NCBI RefSeq assembly: GCF_024495425.1
Contig: NZ_JANHJR010000001.1
Location: forward strand, 124,001-188,000
Direction: 5' to 3'
Origin: Haloarchaeobius litoreus
Lineage (GTDB): Archaea; Halobacteriota; Halobacteria; Halobacteriales; Natrialbaceae
DNA: 64,000 bases
Shown here: positions 42,438 to 50,247 of the stretch, piece after piece
Layout: every line of letters starts with the position of its first letter
How positions within the stretch are numbered: the stretch's first letter is position 1
Program-made: the position numbers and the translations under genes
Notes under the pieces: model-generated
Told to the model about the DNA's origin: nothing
The model's database searches: none
Seen by the model: only the letters and a program-made list of their open reading frames with translations

Positions 42438-43610
42438 CTAGGTCCGCGGGTCGACCTGCCGCCCCCGGGTGACTACCGTCTCGACGTCCGACCAGACGTC
42501 GACCGAGGTCCGGGGATCGCCGGGGAGCAGCACCAGGTCGGCGTACGCCCCCGGCTCGACCCGTCCGGCGTCGACACCGACGAGCGCTGCGGCGGTGTGC
42601 GTGGCGGCTTCGAACACCCCTTCGGGCGTCATACCGTACTCGGTCATCAGCGCCAGTTCGGTGGGGATGTCGGCGAACGTGTTGAACGGGGTGCCAGCGT
42701 CGGTGCCCATCGCGATGGTCACGTCCGCCGCTAGCGCGTGCTCGAACGCCTCCTCGAACGCCGCCTGTGCCTCTCTGGCCTTCTCGACGGCGTAGTCGGG
42801 GATGGGCGCATCGTCGGCGTTATCGACGATACCGGCGAGCGCGCTCGCGGTCGGCACCCAGTACGTTCCGGCCTCGGCCATCTCCTCGGCGGCCCTGGCG
42901 TCCATGAACGTCCCGTGCTCGATGCTGTCGATGCCCGCGTCGACGGCGTTCCGGATGCCGGCGGTCCCGTGGGCGTGTGCGGCTGTCGGGACGCCCTTCG
43001 CGCCCGCGGTCTCGACGAGGGTCTCGAGCTCGTCTGGCGCCAGCTCGGGTGCGCCCGTGTTCGCGCCGGGCGTGAGCACGCCGCCGGTGGCCATGCACTT
43101 CACGACCCCTGCGCCGCCTTTGAGCTGTTCGCGCACGGCCGTCCGTATCTCGTCACGGCCGTCGGCCTCGCGGCCGAACCAGTGGCCGTGCCCGCCGGTC
43201 ATCACGACGTTGCGACCGCAGGCGACGACACGCGGGCCGGCGACGACGCCCGCCTCGACGGCCTGTGCGGCGTCGAGCGCGATACCGTCGGGCGCGCCGA
43301 GGTCGCGGACGGTGGTGACGCCCGCGGCGAGGGCGTCGCGGAGGTTGCTGGCTGCGCGGTAGGTCAGTGACGCGGTGGAGCGGTCGACGTCGCTCGCCGG
43401 GTCGGGTCCGGCGTCCATCATCAGGTGGACGTGCGCGTCGACCAGTCCGGGCGCGACGTAGGACCCGTCGGCGTGGATGGTGGTGTCCGCGGCCACCTCG
43501 GTGGCGGGTTCGACGCGGGTTATCTCGCCGTCGACGGCGACCACGTCTGCCTCGCGTGAACCCTGGTGGTCGACCACGGTTCCGTCCCGGATGACGAGCG
43601 TGTGGCTCAC
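42438..43610 (-). CDS. metal-dependent amidohydrolase (imidazolonepropionase/prolidase-like)
   Basis: This 390-residue enzyme starts at a GTG overlapping the upstream stop (GTGA). The metal-binding HxH is in GLVDAHVHLMMDAG (about 56-69). The lysine-containing strand is GAGVVKCMATGGV, histidines appear in PTAAHAHGTAG and SIEHGTF, and the catalytic Asp lies in AMGTDAGTPFN. These are hallmarks of the amidohydrolase superfamily, subgroup of Xaa-Pro dipeptidases and imidazolonepropionase-related proteins. It hydrolyses C-N bonds; the substrate is unknown. Translational coupling to the DUF1508 protein is seen. Confidence 0.84.
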   Translation of the reverse strand: MSHTLVIRDGTVVDHQGSREADVVAVDGEITRVEPATEVAADTTIHADGSYVAPGLVDAHVHLMMDAGPDPASDVDRSTASLTYRAASNLRDALAAGVTTVRDLGAPDGIALDAAQAVEAGVVAGPRVVACGRNVVMTGGHGHWFGREADGRDEIRTAVREQLKGGAGVVKCMATGGVLTPGANTGAPELAPDELETLVETAGAKGVPTAAHAHGTAGIRNAVDAGIDSIEHGTFMDARAAEEMAEAGTYWVPTASALAGIVDNADDAPIPDYAVEKAREAQAAFEEAFEHALAADVTIAMGTDAGTPFNTFADIPTELALMTEYGMTPEGVFEAATHTAAALVGVDAGRVEPGAYADLVLLPGDPRTSVDVWSDVETVVTRGRQVDPRT

Positions 43611-43972
43611 GAGTCGTCCAGCTCCTCGGTTCCCGCGTCGGTCACGCGCTGCTGGACGCGTGCCGCGGCGTCACGCGCACCGTGCTTGCTCGCGTAGCCC
43701 TCGCCGCTGTCGGCGAGGATTCGGCCGTTGTCGGCGACCAGCCGCCAGCGGTACTCGTCGGCCTTGTCCTGGAACACCTCGAAGTGGGTGTCCTCGAACG
43801 ACGGGATTGCGGCCCCGGGGGCGCGCTCGCGGATGCGTCCGATGGCGTCGCGTGCCCCCGACTTCGTGGTGTAGCCCTCGCCGCTGTCGCCGATTATCTC
43901 GCCGTTGCTGGCGACCAGCCGCCAGCGGTACTTCCCGGCACGGTCCTCGTACAGTTCGAACGTTGCGACCAT
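43607..43972 (-). CDS. DUF1508 (YegP-like) protein with two repeats
   Basis: The ATG at 43972 gives 121 residues starting MVATFELYEDRAGKYRWRLV. Two copies of the DUF1508 unit are visible: GKYRWRLVASNGEIIGDSGE and DEYRWRLVADNGRILADSGE, each followed by GY(T/A)(T/S)K. The family is small and its function is not well known. Its TGA overlaps the GTG start of the amidohydrolase, so the two are probably translated together. Confidence 0.85.
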   Translation of the reverse strand: MVATFELYEDRAGKYRWRLVASNGEIIGDSGEGYTTKSGARDAIGRIRERAPGAAIPSFEDTHFEVFQDKADEYRWRLVADNGRILADSGEGYASKHGARDAAARVQQRVTDAGTEELDDS

Positions 43973-44325
43973 ACCGGTCGTTCGACGAGTGGTCACAAAA
44001 AACTGGACCCGCACGGGATGACGCATCGCACGGGCAGTCCAGTCGACGCGAAGAGTGGTGGTGGTGGATTGGCGTCGTTGTGGTGGTTGGGGTGTGCCTC
44101 TGACCAGAGTTGCGATGGGGGGGTGGGGGGGTCGTCCAGTCAGGGTGGATGGCAGCAGACGAACGGGTAATTCGGGTCTGCCGTCACACCCTACCTTCAC
44201 GTTGAACCTACCCCTACATAAAATTACCGCAGAAAATCGCTAATGGTTATTAAAATGCGCTGGGGTCGAGACCAATGGTCATGCACCCGTCGAATTGCCA
44301 TTAGATAGAAATAAAAGGAGCGCCC
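43973..44325. other. non-coding gap with a G-rich tract
   Basis: No gene is credible here. The plus strand holds GTGGTGGTGG at about 44053-44064 and a run of seven G, T, and seven G at about 44115-44131, which could form a G-quadruplex. The right part (44200-44325) turns AT-rich, with several TTA/AAT stretches before the winged-helix gene promoter. Confidence 0.5.
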
Positions 44326-44338
44326 AAGTAATAGATAC
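44326..44338 (+). promoter_or_regulatory. TATA-like box of the small winged-helix gene
   Basis: AAGTAATAGATAC is centred about 31 nt before the ATG at 44364, which supports that start over an upstream ATG at 44295. Confidence 0.48.
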
Positions 44339-44363
44339 AAACCGAAACCCGGAGCGTGTTACC

Positions 44364-44723
44364 ATGAGACTACGACAACCCACCGACTTCCTGATACTCG
44401 AAGCACTGCAGGCGCAGGGTCGCAACGTCGCGACGAACCTCGCCCACCACACCGACAAGAGCCGCAAGAACATCAACAGCCGGCTGCCCGTGCTGGCGGA
44501 CTACGGTCTCGTCGAGAAGATCGGCCCGGCGCAGCGCTCCGGCCTCTACGAGATCACCAAGAAGGGCCGCATCGCGCTGATGTACCAGGACAAGTACGAC
44601 GAGGTCGAGGACTTCGGCGCCCTCATCGAGGGTCCCCACGCGAGCGACCCGCAGCCCGACGGCCAGAGCCAGGCGGCGCTCGTCCGCGGAGCCGACGACG
44701 AGGAAGACGAAGACGACGAGTGA
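44364..44723 (+). CDS. winged-helix transcriptional regulator (PhiH1-like)
   Basis: The ATG at 44364 gives 119 residues starting MRLRQPTDFLILEALQAQGR. The helix-turn-helix is NVATNLAHHTDKSRKNINSR, followed by LPVLADYGLVEKIGPAQRSG and the wing LYEITKKGRIALMYQ. The acidic tail (DDEEDEDDE) is typical of haloarchaea. This is the compact winged helix related to the phage PhiH repressor-like proteins widespread in haloarchaea. Targets unknown. The AT-rich upstream region leaves room for autoregulation. Confidence 0.82.
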   Translation: MRLRQPTDFLILEALQAQGRNVATNLAHHTDKSRKNINSRLPVLADYGLVEKIGPAQRSGLYEITKKGRIALMYQDKYDEVEDFGALIEGPHASDPQPDGQSQAALVRGADDEEDEDDE

Positions 44724-44878
44724 CGGCCTCTGCGGCCCCGACCGCTGTGCGGTAGTGACAACCCTGTAGCGCTCCCGTCTCCCCTGCGCTCCCGTCTCCA
44801 CGGCCCGACCCGCTCTCCGCTGTCCCGAACGTCGAGCGACAGCACCCCAGAACGAGTTCCCGGCCGCCGGTCCCCCGC

Positions 44879-45622
44879 CTACGGCGCGAGCCGGTTCTTC
44901 CGGTTCCGCATCTCCGACTCGTAGTGCCCGAACGTGATGGGGCACCACTCGCTCGCGAGGTCGAGCACGCGCTCGGTCATCTCGCGGATCTCCCACTGCG
45001 CGTCGGCCGCCGCGCGCATGTCGGCGACGTGCATCAGCATCCGCGCGTTCATCGACATCACCATGTTCACCTTCGTCCCGATGGGAAGCACGAACCGCGC
45101 GTCCTCCGGCGGCATCCCCAGGTCGAGCAGCTCCTGGTAGTCCTCGACGGACTGCCGGACCGAGCGTTGGAACAGCTCCTCCCGTTTCGCGACGGTCTCG
45201 TCGTCGACCGCGCCGGTACGCTGGTTGCGCCCGACCCAGTCCGGGTCCGACGCCGACGGCGGCGTGACGACCATCGCACCCTCCTCGACCTCGGCGGGGT
45301 CGACGTCGTCGAAGCTGACGTACCGCATCGACTGCACGTCGAAGCTGACGTGGCGATGCCGGGTGATCTGGGCCATGCAGGAGCGGCTGATCCCCTTCAC
45401 CGCGAACGTCGCCTGGACGTGCTCGAACGGGCCGAAGTGGCCGTGGTCGAGCAGGTGGCCGATGAGCGTCTCCTGTTTCTCCTCGATGCTCTCCCCGTCG
45501 ATGTTCTCCATCACCGTCTCGAACGATTCCTCGCCCACGAACCCGTCGTAGTAGTCGTTGCGCGCCGCCGTGCAGATGAGTTCCTCCGGGTCCTCCGTGG
45601 CCTCGAGTAGTTGGACCTTCAT
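44879..45622 (-). CDS. thyX: flavin-dependent thymidylate synthase
   Basis: The ATG at 45622 gives 247 residues starting MKVQLLEATEDPEELICTAA. The ThyX motif RHRHVSFDVQSMRY, carrying RHRx7S, is present, with the FAD-binding region FEHVQATFAVKGISRSCMAQ and the C-terminal NARMLMHVADMRAAADAQWE. It makes dTMP from dUMP using methylene-tetrahydrofolate and NADPH with FAD. It replaces ThyA. A TATA box (45655-45663) supports the start. It is divergent from mutY. Confidence 0.95.
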   Translation of the reverse strand: MKVQLLEATEDPEELICTAARNDYYDGFVGEESFETVMENIDGESIEEKQETLIGHLLDHGHFGPFEHVQATFAVKGISRSCMAQITRHRHVSFDVQSMRYVSFDDVDPAEVEEGAMVVTPPSASDPDWVGRNQRTGAVDDETVAKREELFQRSVRQSVEDYQELLDLGMPPEDARFVLPIGTKVNMVMSMNARMLMHVADMRAAADAQWEIREMTERVLDLASEWCPITFGHYESEMRNRKNRLAP

Positions 45623-45654
45623 GTGTTCGTCGTACTGGCTCTCGCGGGGGAGCG

Positions 45655-45663
45655 TAAAAATTC
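45655..45663 (-). promoter_or_regulatory. TATA-like box of thyX
   Basis: GAATTTTTA on the minus strand lies about 35 nt before the ATG at 45622. Confidence 0.45.
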
Positions 45664-45729
45664 GGTTCCGTTCGTGTCGCCCGCCGGAACCACTACCCCT
45701 AAACCACCACCCTCCCAAGCGACGACGAG

Positions 45730-46656
45730 ATGAGCACGTCCGAGGAGTGGACGTTCCCCGACGACGTCGACCACGAGGTAGTGCAGGACGCCCTCGTCGA
45801 GTGGTACGAGGCCGACCACCGCGACTTCCCGTGGCGACGCACCGACGACCCCTACGAGATACTCGTCTCGGAGGTGATGAGCCAGCAGACCCAGCTCGGC
45901 CGCGTCGTCGAGGCCTGGGAGGCGTTCCTCGACCGCTGGCCGACGACCACCGCACTCGCGGACGCCGACCGTGCAGACGTGGTGGGCTTCTGGACCAGCT
46001 ACTCGCTCGGCTACAACAACCGCGCGAAGTACCTCCACGAGGCCGCCCGGCAGGTCGAGGAGGAGTACGGTGGCTCCTTCCCCGAGACGCCCGACGAGCT
46101 GCGGGAGCTGATGGGCGTCGGTCCCTACACCGCCAACGCCGTTGCGAGCTTCGCGTTCAACGACGGCGACGCCGTGGTCGACACGAACGTCAAGCGCGTC
46201 CTCTACCGCGCGTTCGACGTGCCCGACGACGACGCGACGTTCGAGCGCGTCGCGGGCGACCTCATGCCCTCGGGCGAGTCCCGCGTCTGGAACAACGCCA
46301 TCATGGAGCTCGGCGGCGTCGCCTGCGAGAAGACACCCTCTTGCGACGCGGCGGGCTGTCCCTGGCGCGAGTGGTGCCACGCCTACGAGACGGGCGACTT
46401 CACCGCGCCCGACGTGCCCACGCAGCCGAGCTTCGAGGGGAGCCGTCGCCAGTTCCGCGGGCGGGTGATATCGGTGCTGAAGGAGTACGACGAGCTCGGG
46501 CTGGACACGCTCGGCCCGCGCGTGCGGGTGGACTACTCCCCCGACGGCGAGCACGGCCGGGAGTGGCTCCGGGGCCTGCTCTCCGACCTCTCGGACGACG
46601 GGCTCGTCGAACTGGACGAGTCCGGGGACGAACTCGCGGCCCGACTCCGGCGGTAG
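45730..46656 (+). CDS. mutY: A/G-specific adenine glycosylase
   Basis: This 308-residue DNA repair enzyme removes adenine paired with 8-oxoguanine. The N-terminal segment FPWRRTDDPYEILVSEVMSQ and QTQ is diagnostic. The helix-hairpin-helix is LMGVGPYTANAVASFAF and carries the catalytic Asp just after it (AVVDTNVKRV). Four cysteines follow in ACEKTPSCDAAGCPWREWC. Their spacing is C-x5-C-x4-C-x5-C, not the usual C-x6-C-x2-C-x5-C, so the [4Fe-4S] loop is altered in a way I believe is common in haloarchaea. The C-terminal domain is short. Confidence 0.92.
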   Translation: MSTSEEWTFPDDVDHEVVQDALVEWYEADHRDFPWRRTDDPYEILVSEVMSQQTQLGRVVEAWEAFLDRWPTTTALADADRADVVGFWTSYSLGYNNRAKYLHEAARQVEEEYGGSFPETPDELRELMGVGPYTANAVASFAFNDGDAVVDTNVKRVLYRAFDVPDDDATFERVAGDLMPSGESRVWNNAIMELGGVACEKTPSCDAAGCPWREWCHAYETGDFTAPDVPTQPSFEGSRRQFRGRVISVLKEYDELGLDTLGPRVRVDYSPDGEHGREWLRGLLSDLSDDGLVELDESGDELAARLRR

Positions 46657-46764
46657 CCGCTGGTTCGAAGCGTACGAACCGACACCGGCGTCTCGGAGGC
46701 CGCCCCGTTCGGACTCGGGAAACTGGACCGGTCCGTCGAGGCGAACGCTCCCGTCGAGAAGCGA

Positions 46765-46923
46765 GCTGGCTTTCAGAGAGAGAACGACCGGCTGCTGGCG
46801 GTCCCTGTGGCCGAGAAGCTGCCAGTCAAAGCCGGTTCGATGATCGCCTACACGGGTGTCCTGCCGTTCACCGGTGAACTACCTCGGGGCGAGCTCCGAG
46901 GCACTCGCCGCGGGCTTCCGTAG
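46765..46923 (+). pseudogene. remnant of an AIM24-family protein gene
   Basis: In the frame continuing after the mutY stop, codons from 46765 read AGFQRENDRLLAVPVAEKLP followed by VKAGSMIAYTGVLPFTGELP. This resembles the start of AIM24-family proteins (GFQLEN...LLEVPV...KAGSMVAYTGDLSFTG). There is no start codon before it, and a stop comes after 53 codons, while the full family is over 200 residues. It therefore looks like a decayed 5' fragment. Family assignment is by eye. Confidence 0.5.
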
Positions 46924-46948
46924 ATGCGTCGGGGCCGGCACTCCCCGT

Positions 46949-46990
46949 GTCGTCGGCACGCTGTCGTCGGCACGCTGTCGTCGGCACGTT
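46949..46990. repeat. three tandem copies of a 14-bp unit
   Basis: GTCGTCGGCACGCT occurs at 46949-46962 and 46963-46976, and as GTCGTCGGCACGTT at 46977-46990. The last copy touches the stop codon of the neighbouring minus-strand gene. This short array is probably a replication-slippage product. Confidence 0.7.
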
Positions 46991-47366
46991 ACGCTGGGTC
47001 GGTCTCACTCGTCGCTGGGAGTGGGACGACCCGAAACACGTAATCCTCGTAGACGGCATCGAGATTCGTCGGACTCTCATCGTCGGTGTGCTTTCGACAC
47101 AGGACGGCCCTCGCCTCGACTGCGCCGTGTCCCGTCTCCTCCTGATACCGTTCGAGGACTTCGAACGTCGCCGGTTCGTCACAACCGCGACGGTGACACC
47201 GGGGAGACGAATCCGAGCCACCGTCACCTTCGCGTCGAGTGGCATCGGTCTCCGTCCGTGGTTCGGCCTCGTCGGCCCGGGTACGCGCCTCCGTTGTCTC
47301 GCGCTCCCGCTGGCGACGCTCCTCGTCGCCCGCTTGCTTCTCTCGCCCCTCCTTGCTGTCTGCCAC
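46989..47366 (-). CDS. acidic protein with a C-terminal Cys/His cluster
   Basis: A GTG at 47366 gives 125 residues starting MADSKEGREKQAGDEERRQR. The first half is a charged, probably coiled or disordered stretch rich in Glu and Arg. The second half contains a likely zinc site, CHRRGCDEPATFEV (C-x4-C) and VLCRKHTDDESP (C-x2-H), and ends near YEDYVFRVVPLPATSETDP. The arrangement recalls the Cys/His pattern of the HEAT proteins in this window, but no repeats follow. The start is uncertain. Function unknown. Confidence 0.6.
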   Translation of the reverse strand: MADSKEGREKQAGDEERRQRERETTEARTRADEAEPRTETDATRREGDGGSDSSPRCHRRGCDEPATFEVLERYQEETGHGAVEARAVLCRKHTDDESPTNLDAVYEDYVFRVVPLPATSETDPA

Positions 47367-47586
47367 GTTCGATTTTCGGGAACAAGAGCCAAGAATCCTG
47401 CGGTGGGGTAACAACACGCGTGCCGGCCATCCAGAAACGCCGGGAACGGCGGTTCCCTCTTCGGGGTATGGGGTCCTACTCTCGGACACCAGTGACGACC
47501 AGAACGGAGACTGTCTCTGCCGACAGGAGCGCCTCCGTCGTGCTCCAAGGCAGACCTGTCCTGACTGGGGACCGTCGCTTCGCCTG

Positions 47587-49014
47587 TCAGTCCTCGGCGA
47601 CAGACCGGGCCGACCCGGTCGCTGTCGCCGGTGCGGGCGGTTCGTGGGTCCCGAACTCGGGGTGGGTCTCCTCCATCCACACGTAGACGACGGCCCCGGA
47701 GGCGAACATCAGCAGGGCGGTCATGTAGAACGCTGCCTCGGCGTTCACGAACTCCATCGCGAGGCCGATAAGTATCGCGCCGACGCCGTAGCCGGAGTCA
47801 CGCCACATCCGGTAGACGCCCATCCCGGTCGCCCGCCACGTCGGGTGAGCCGCGTCGCCCGGGACCGTCATCAGGTTCGGGTACAGCAGCGCCATCCCCA
47901 GCCCGGAGACGGCGGAGAGGGCCACCCAGGGGAGGTAGCCCTCGACGAGCACCATCCCGAGGACGCCCGCACCGGTGAGGAACATCCCGGCGATGACGGG
48001 CGGGCGACGGCCGATACGGTCCGCGAGCCCGCCGGTCGCGATCTGCAGGAAGTACATCGCGCTGTGGACGCCGACGACGAACCCGACCGCTGCGATTCCG
48101 AGCCCCTCACTCGTGAGATACAGCGGGACGGCGAGCCAGAACAGCGTATCGACGAACTTCTCGATGTGTCCGGCCTGTGCAGCGGCGAACAGCGTCCTGT
48201 CGCCGTAGGTCGCGCGCTTCAACACCTCGCGGAACGGTAGGTTCGCGTCGTGATGGTCGTCGTCGTCGATCTCCGCTCTCGCGAGCTGGACCGTCTCCCT
48301 GATGAGGAACACAGCGATGAGCAGCGCGAGCACGACGACGACGGCGAGAAAGTAGAACGGCTCCGGCCGGAGGTTCGTCCCGGCGGCGATGACGCCCGTG
48401 ACCCACGCACCGACGGCAACACCACCGTAGCCGAACGCCTCGTCGATGCCGACGGCTAACCCGCGTTGCTCGGGGCCAGCGATGTCGATCTTGGCGTTGA
48501 TGGCCATGCTCCAGGTGAGTGCCTGGTTGATTCCCAGCAGGACGTTCCCGACGGTGACCCACGCCCAGTTGGGCGCGTAGATGAGGATGATCGGGAGCGG
48601 GAGGGCGGTCAGCCAGCCGAGGACGAGCACGGGCTTGCGGCCGTACTCGCTGCCCCACTTGCCGGCGTAGAGGTTGAGTAGCGCCTTGACGAACCCGAAG
48701 GAGACGACGAACGAGCCGATGACGAGGAACGACTCGACGCCGAGGACGTCCTCGCCGAGCACGGGGACGACGGCGCGCTCGGAGCCGATGGTCAGCCCGG
48801 TCGCGAACACGAGCAGGACGTGCAGCGAGAACTGTCCGAGGTGCTCGCGGATACCCTGCTTGAGGTCGGTCGTCGCCCCAATCGTCACCGCGACACCCTC
48901 CGATTCGTCTCCGTCGTCCGGTCGCCTGACTCCTGATTGACCCTCGTCCGTCGACGTCGCTCGACCGTCCCGCGGTCCGACATTCCTGCGTGTCCGTAGG
49001 TCCCATCCCTGCAT
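47587..49014 (-). CDS. major facilitator superfamily transporter
   Basis: From an ATG at 49014 the protein has 475 residues. The first 50 or so are hydrophilic, and a GTG at 48888 would remove 42 of them. Twelve hydrophobic segments follow. The MFS motif A-like loop KWGSEYGRKPVLVLGW appears after the second helix and DRIGRRPPVIAG in the second half. A central acidic loop (EIDDDDHHDANLPF) separates the halves. This fits a multidrug or metabolite efflux MFS protein; the substrate is unknown. It is divergent from the Bat-type regulator, with a shared palindrome between them. Confidence 0.85.
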   Translation of the reverse strand: MQGWDLRTRRNVGPRDGRATSTDEGQSGVRRPDDGDESEGVAVTIGATTDLKQGIREHLGQFSLHVLLVFATGLTIGSERAVVPVLGEDVLGVESFLVIGSFVVSFGFVKALLNLYAGKWGSEYGRKPVLVLGWLTALPLPIILIYAPNWAWVTVGNVLLGINQALTWSMAINAKIDIAGPEQRGLAVGIDEAFGYGGVAVGAWVTGVIAAGTNLRPEPFYFLAVVVVLALLIAVFLIRETVQLARAEIDDDDHHDANLPFREVLKRATYGDRTLFAAAQAGHIEKFVDTLFWLAVPLYLTSEGLGIAAVGFVVGVHSAMYFLQIATGGLADRIGRRPPVIAGMFLTGAGVLGMVLVEGYLPWVALSAVSGLGMALLYPNLMTVPGDAAHPTWRATGMGVYRMWRDSGYGVGAILIGLAMEFVNAEAAFYMTALLMFASGAVVYVWMEETHPEFGTHEPPAPATATGSARSVAED

Positions 49015-49024
49015 ATGAGTACTG

Positions 49025-49038
49025 CCGGTCATGACCGG
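49025..49038. promoter_or_regulatory. palindrome CCGGTCATGACCGG in the divergent MFS/regulator promoter
   Basis: This perfect 14-bp palindrome lies between the MFS start at 49014 and the regulator start at 49072. The adjoining GGTATCC (49037-49043), which on the minus strand reads GGATACC, is about 26-30 nt from both starts. It may serve as a TATA-like box for both genes. The palindrome could be the binding site of the adjacent regulator. Confidence 0.5.
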
Positions 49039-49071
49039 TATCCTCTTGCCTGCCGCGTCCCAGCTGTCCGT

Positions 49072-49806
49072 ATGAGCCTCTACCAGTCGTCGTTCCGGGT
49101 GCGACACGAGTGTCCGTACCGGGAGCTCTCGGAGCGGTACCCCGACCTGACCATCCGCGAGTGGTACCTGAGCGACTGCCAGGTGCTCGAAATCACCGCC
49201 ACCGAGGCACCGACCGAGGAGCTCCTGGAGGACGTCGAACGGCTCGGCGACGTACTCCACCGCTCGGTCGACACGACGGGGCTCCACGTCGTCACGCAGT
49301 CATGTCTCTGCTCGCTCGAGGACTCCATCATCGAGCGCTTCGAGTCGCACAACTGCCTCTACCAGCCACCGACGGTCCACCGACAGGGTTGGGAGCACTA
49401 CTCGGTCGTCGCGTTCGACGAGGCCGACGTCCGCGCGCTGCTGGCCGAGCTGGACGACGACCGCGACATCGAGCTCCTCTCGAAGACGGCCATCGAGGAG
49501 CAACACGTCCCGCACAGCATGCTCGCACCGGTCGACCGGCTGTTCGCTGACCTCACGGACCGCCAGCTGGCCGCACTCCAGCTCGCGCTCGAACGCGGCT
49601 ACTACGAGCAGCCCCGGGCCGTCTCGATTCGGGAGCTGGCCGAGGGGACGTCGGTCGCACGCTCGACGTTCGAGGAGCACCTGCGGAAGGCCGAGAACAA
49701 GCTGCTGACGAACGCGGGGGAGTTCCTGCGACTGGTGACGGCGACGTCGACGACCGACCCACTCGGGGTCGAGGCAGGACAGCAGGCGGGCGGGACCGCG
49801 GACTGA
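49072..49806 (+). CDS. Bat-type helix-turn-helix transcriptional regulator
   Basis: The ATG at 49072 gives 244 residues starting MSLYQSSFRVRHECPYRELS. The C-terminal HTH_10 (bacterio-opsin activator-like) domain is clear: LTDRQLAALQLALERGYYEQ, PRAVSIRELAEGTSVARSTF and EEHLRKAENKLL. The N-terminal 170 residues are a small sensory or regulatory domain. Several cysteines and histidines (RHECPY, DCQV, SCLCSLED, HNCLYQ) could bind a metal or sense redox state. It is divergent from the MFS gene and may control it. A DsrE gene follows convergently. Confidence 0.85.
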   Translation: MSLYQSSFRVRHECPYRELSERYPDLTIREWYLSDCQVLEITATEAPTEELLEDVERLGDVLHRSVDTTGLHVVTQSCLCSLEDSIIERFESHNCLYQPPTVHRQGWEHYSVVAFDEADVRALLAELDDDRDIELLSKTAIEEQHVPHSMLAPVDRLFADLTDRQLAALQLALERGYYEQPRAVSIRELAEGTSVARSTFEEHLRKAENKLLTNAGEFLRLVTATSTTDPLGVEAGQQAGGTAD

Positions 49807-49824
49807 GCACCTCCCGTCCCGGCA

Positions 49825-50148
49825 TCAGCCGATGGTGAGAACCTCGTCCGCGTCCTCGACGACGCCGAGGCAGTCCGCCATCGTGGCCCGCGGTCTGAGC
49901 TCGTCGGCTTCGAGGTCGCGCGAGTCGAGACACGTCCCGCAGGCGAGCAGCGTTCCGCCGTTCTGGGTGTACTTCAGCATCACGCCGTGAGGGTTGAACT
50001 TCTCGTGCTCCAGGTCTGGAGCGTCGACGCCGTCGCCGAGGAGGAACACCTCGACGGAGTGGTCGGCGTCGAGCGCGGTGTTCGCCAGCCGGAACGCGTT
50101 CCAGACCCGCTCGGGATCGTTCGTCTCGAGGATGATGCCGAGATACAT
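49825..50148 (-). CDS. DsrE-family sulfur-relay-like protein
   Basis: This 107-residue protein starts MYLGIILETNDPERVWNAFR. The fold pattern EVFLLGDGVDAPDLEHEKFN and LLACGTCLDSRDLEADELRP, with the cysteine pair C-x2-C near residues 70-73, matches DsrE/DsrF-like proteins. These carry persulfide sulfur in tRNA thiolation or sulfur oxidation. The role here is inferred. It converges with the Bat-type regulator and is near no other sulfur gene. Confidence 0.84.
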   Translation of the reverse strand: MYLGIILETNDPERVWNAFRLANTALDADHSVEVFLLGDGVDAPDLEHEKFNPHGVMLKYTQNGGTLLACGTCLDSRDLEADELRPRATMADCLGVVEDADEVLTIG

Positions 50149-50247
50149 ACTGGCAGTTCGACCGCTGGACGTTTGAATTCACGTGCTGGCTCTCGGGACC
50201 GGAGAACGAACCGACCGTGGTGTCCCGGGATGGGTCTGTTTCCGGAC

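Noticed and set aside
46947-47411. 154-residue plus-strand ORF
   Set aside because: Its codons are the reverse of the acidic minus-strand gene 46989-47366, which has haloarchaeal composition and a Cys/His site.
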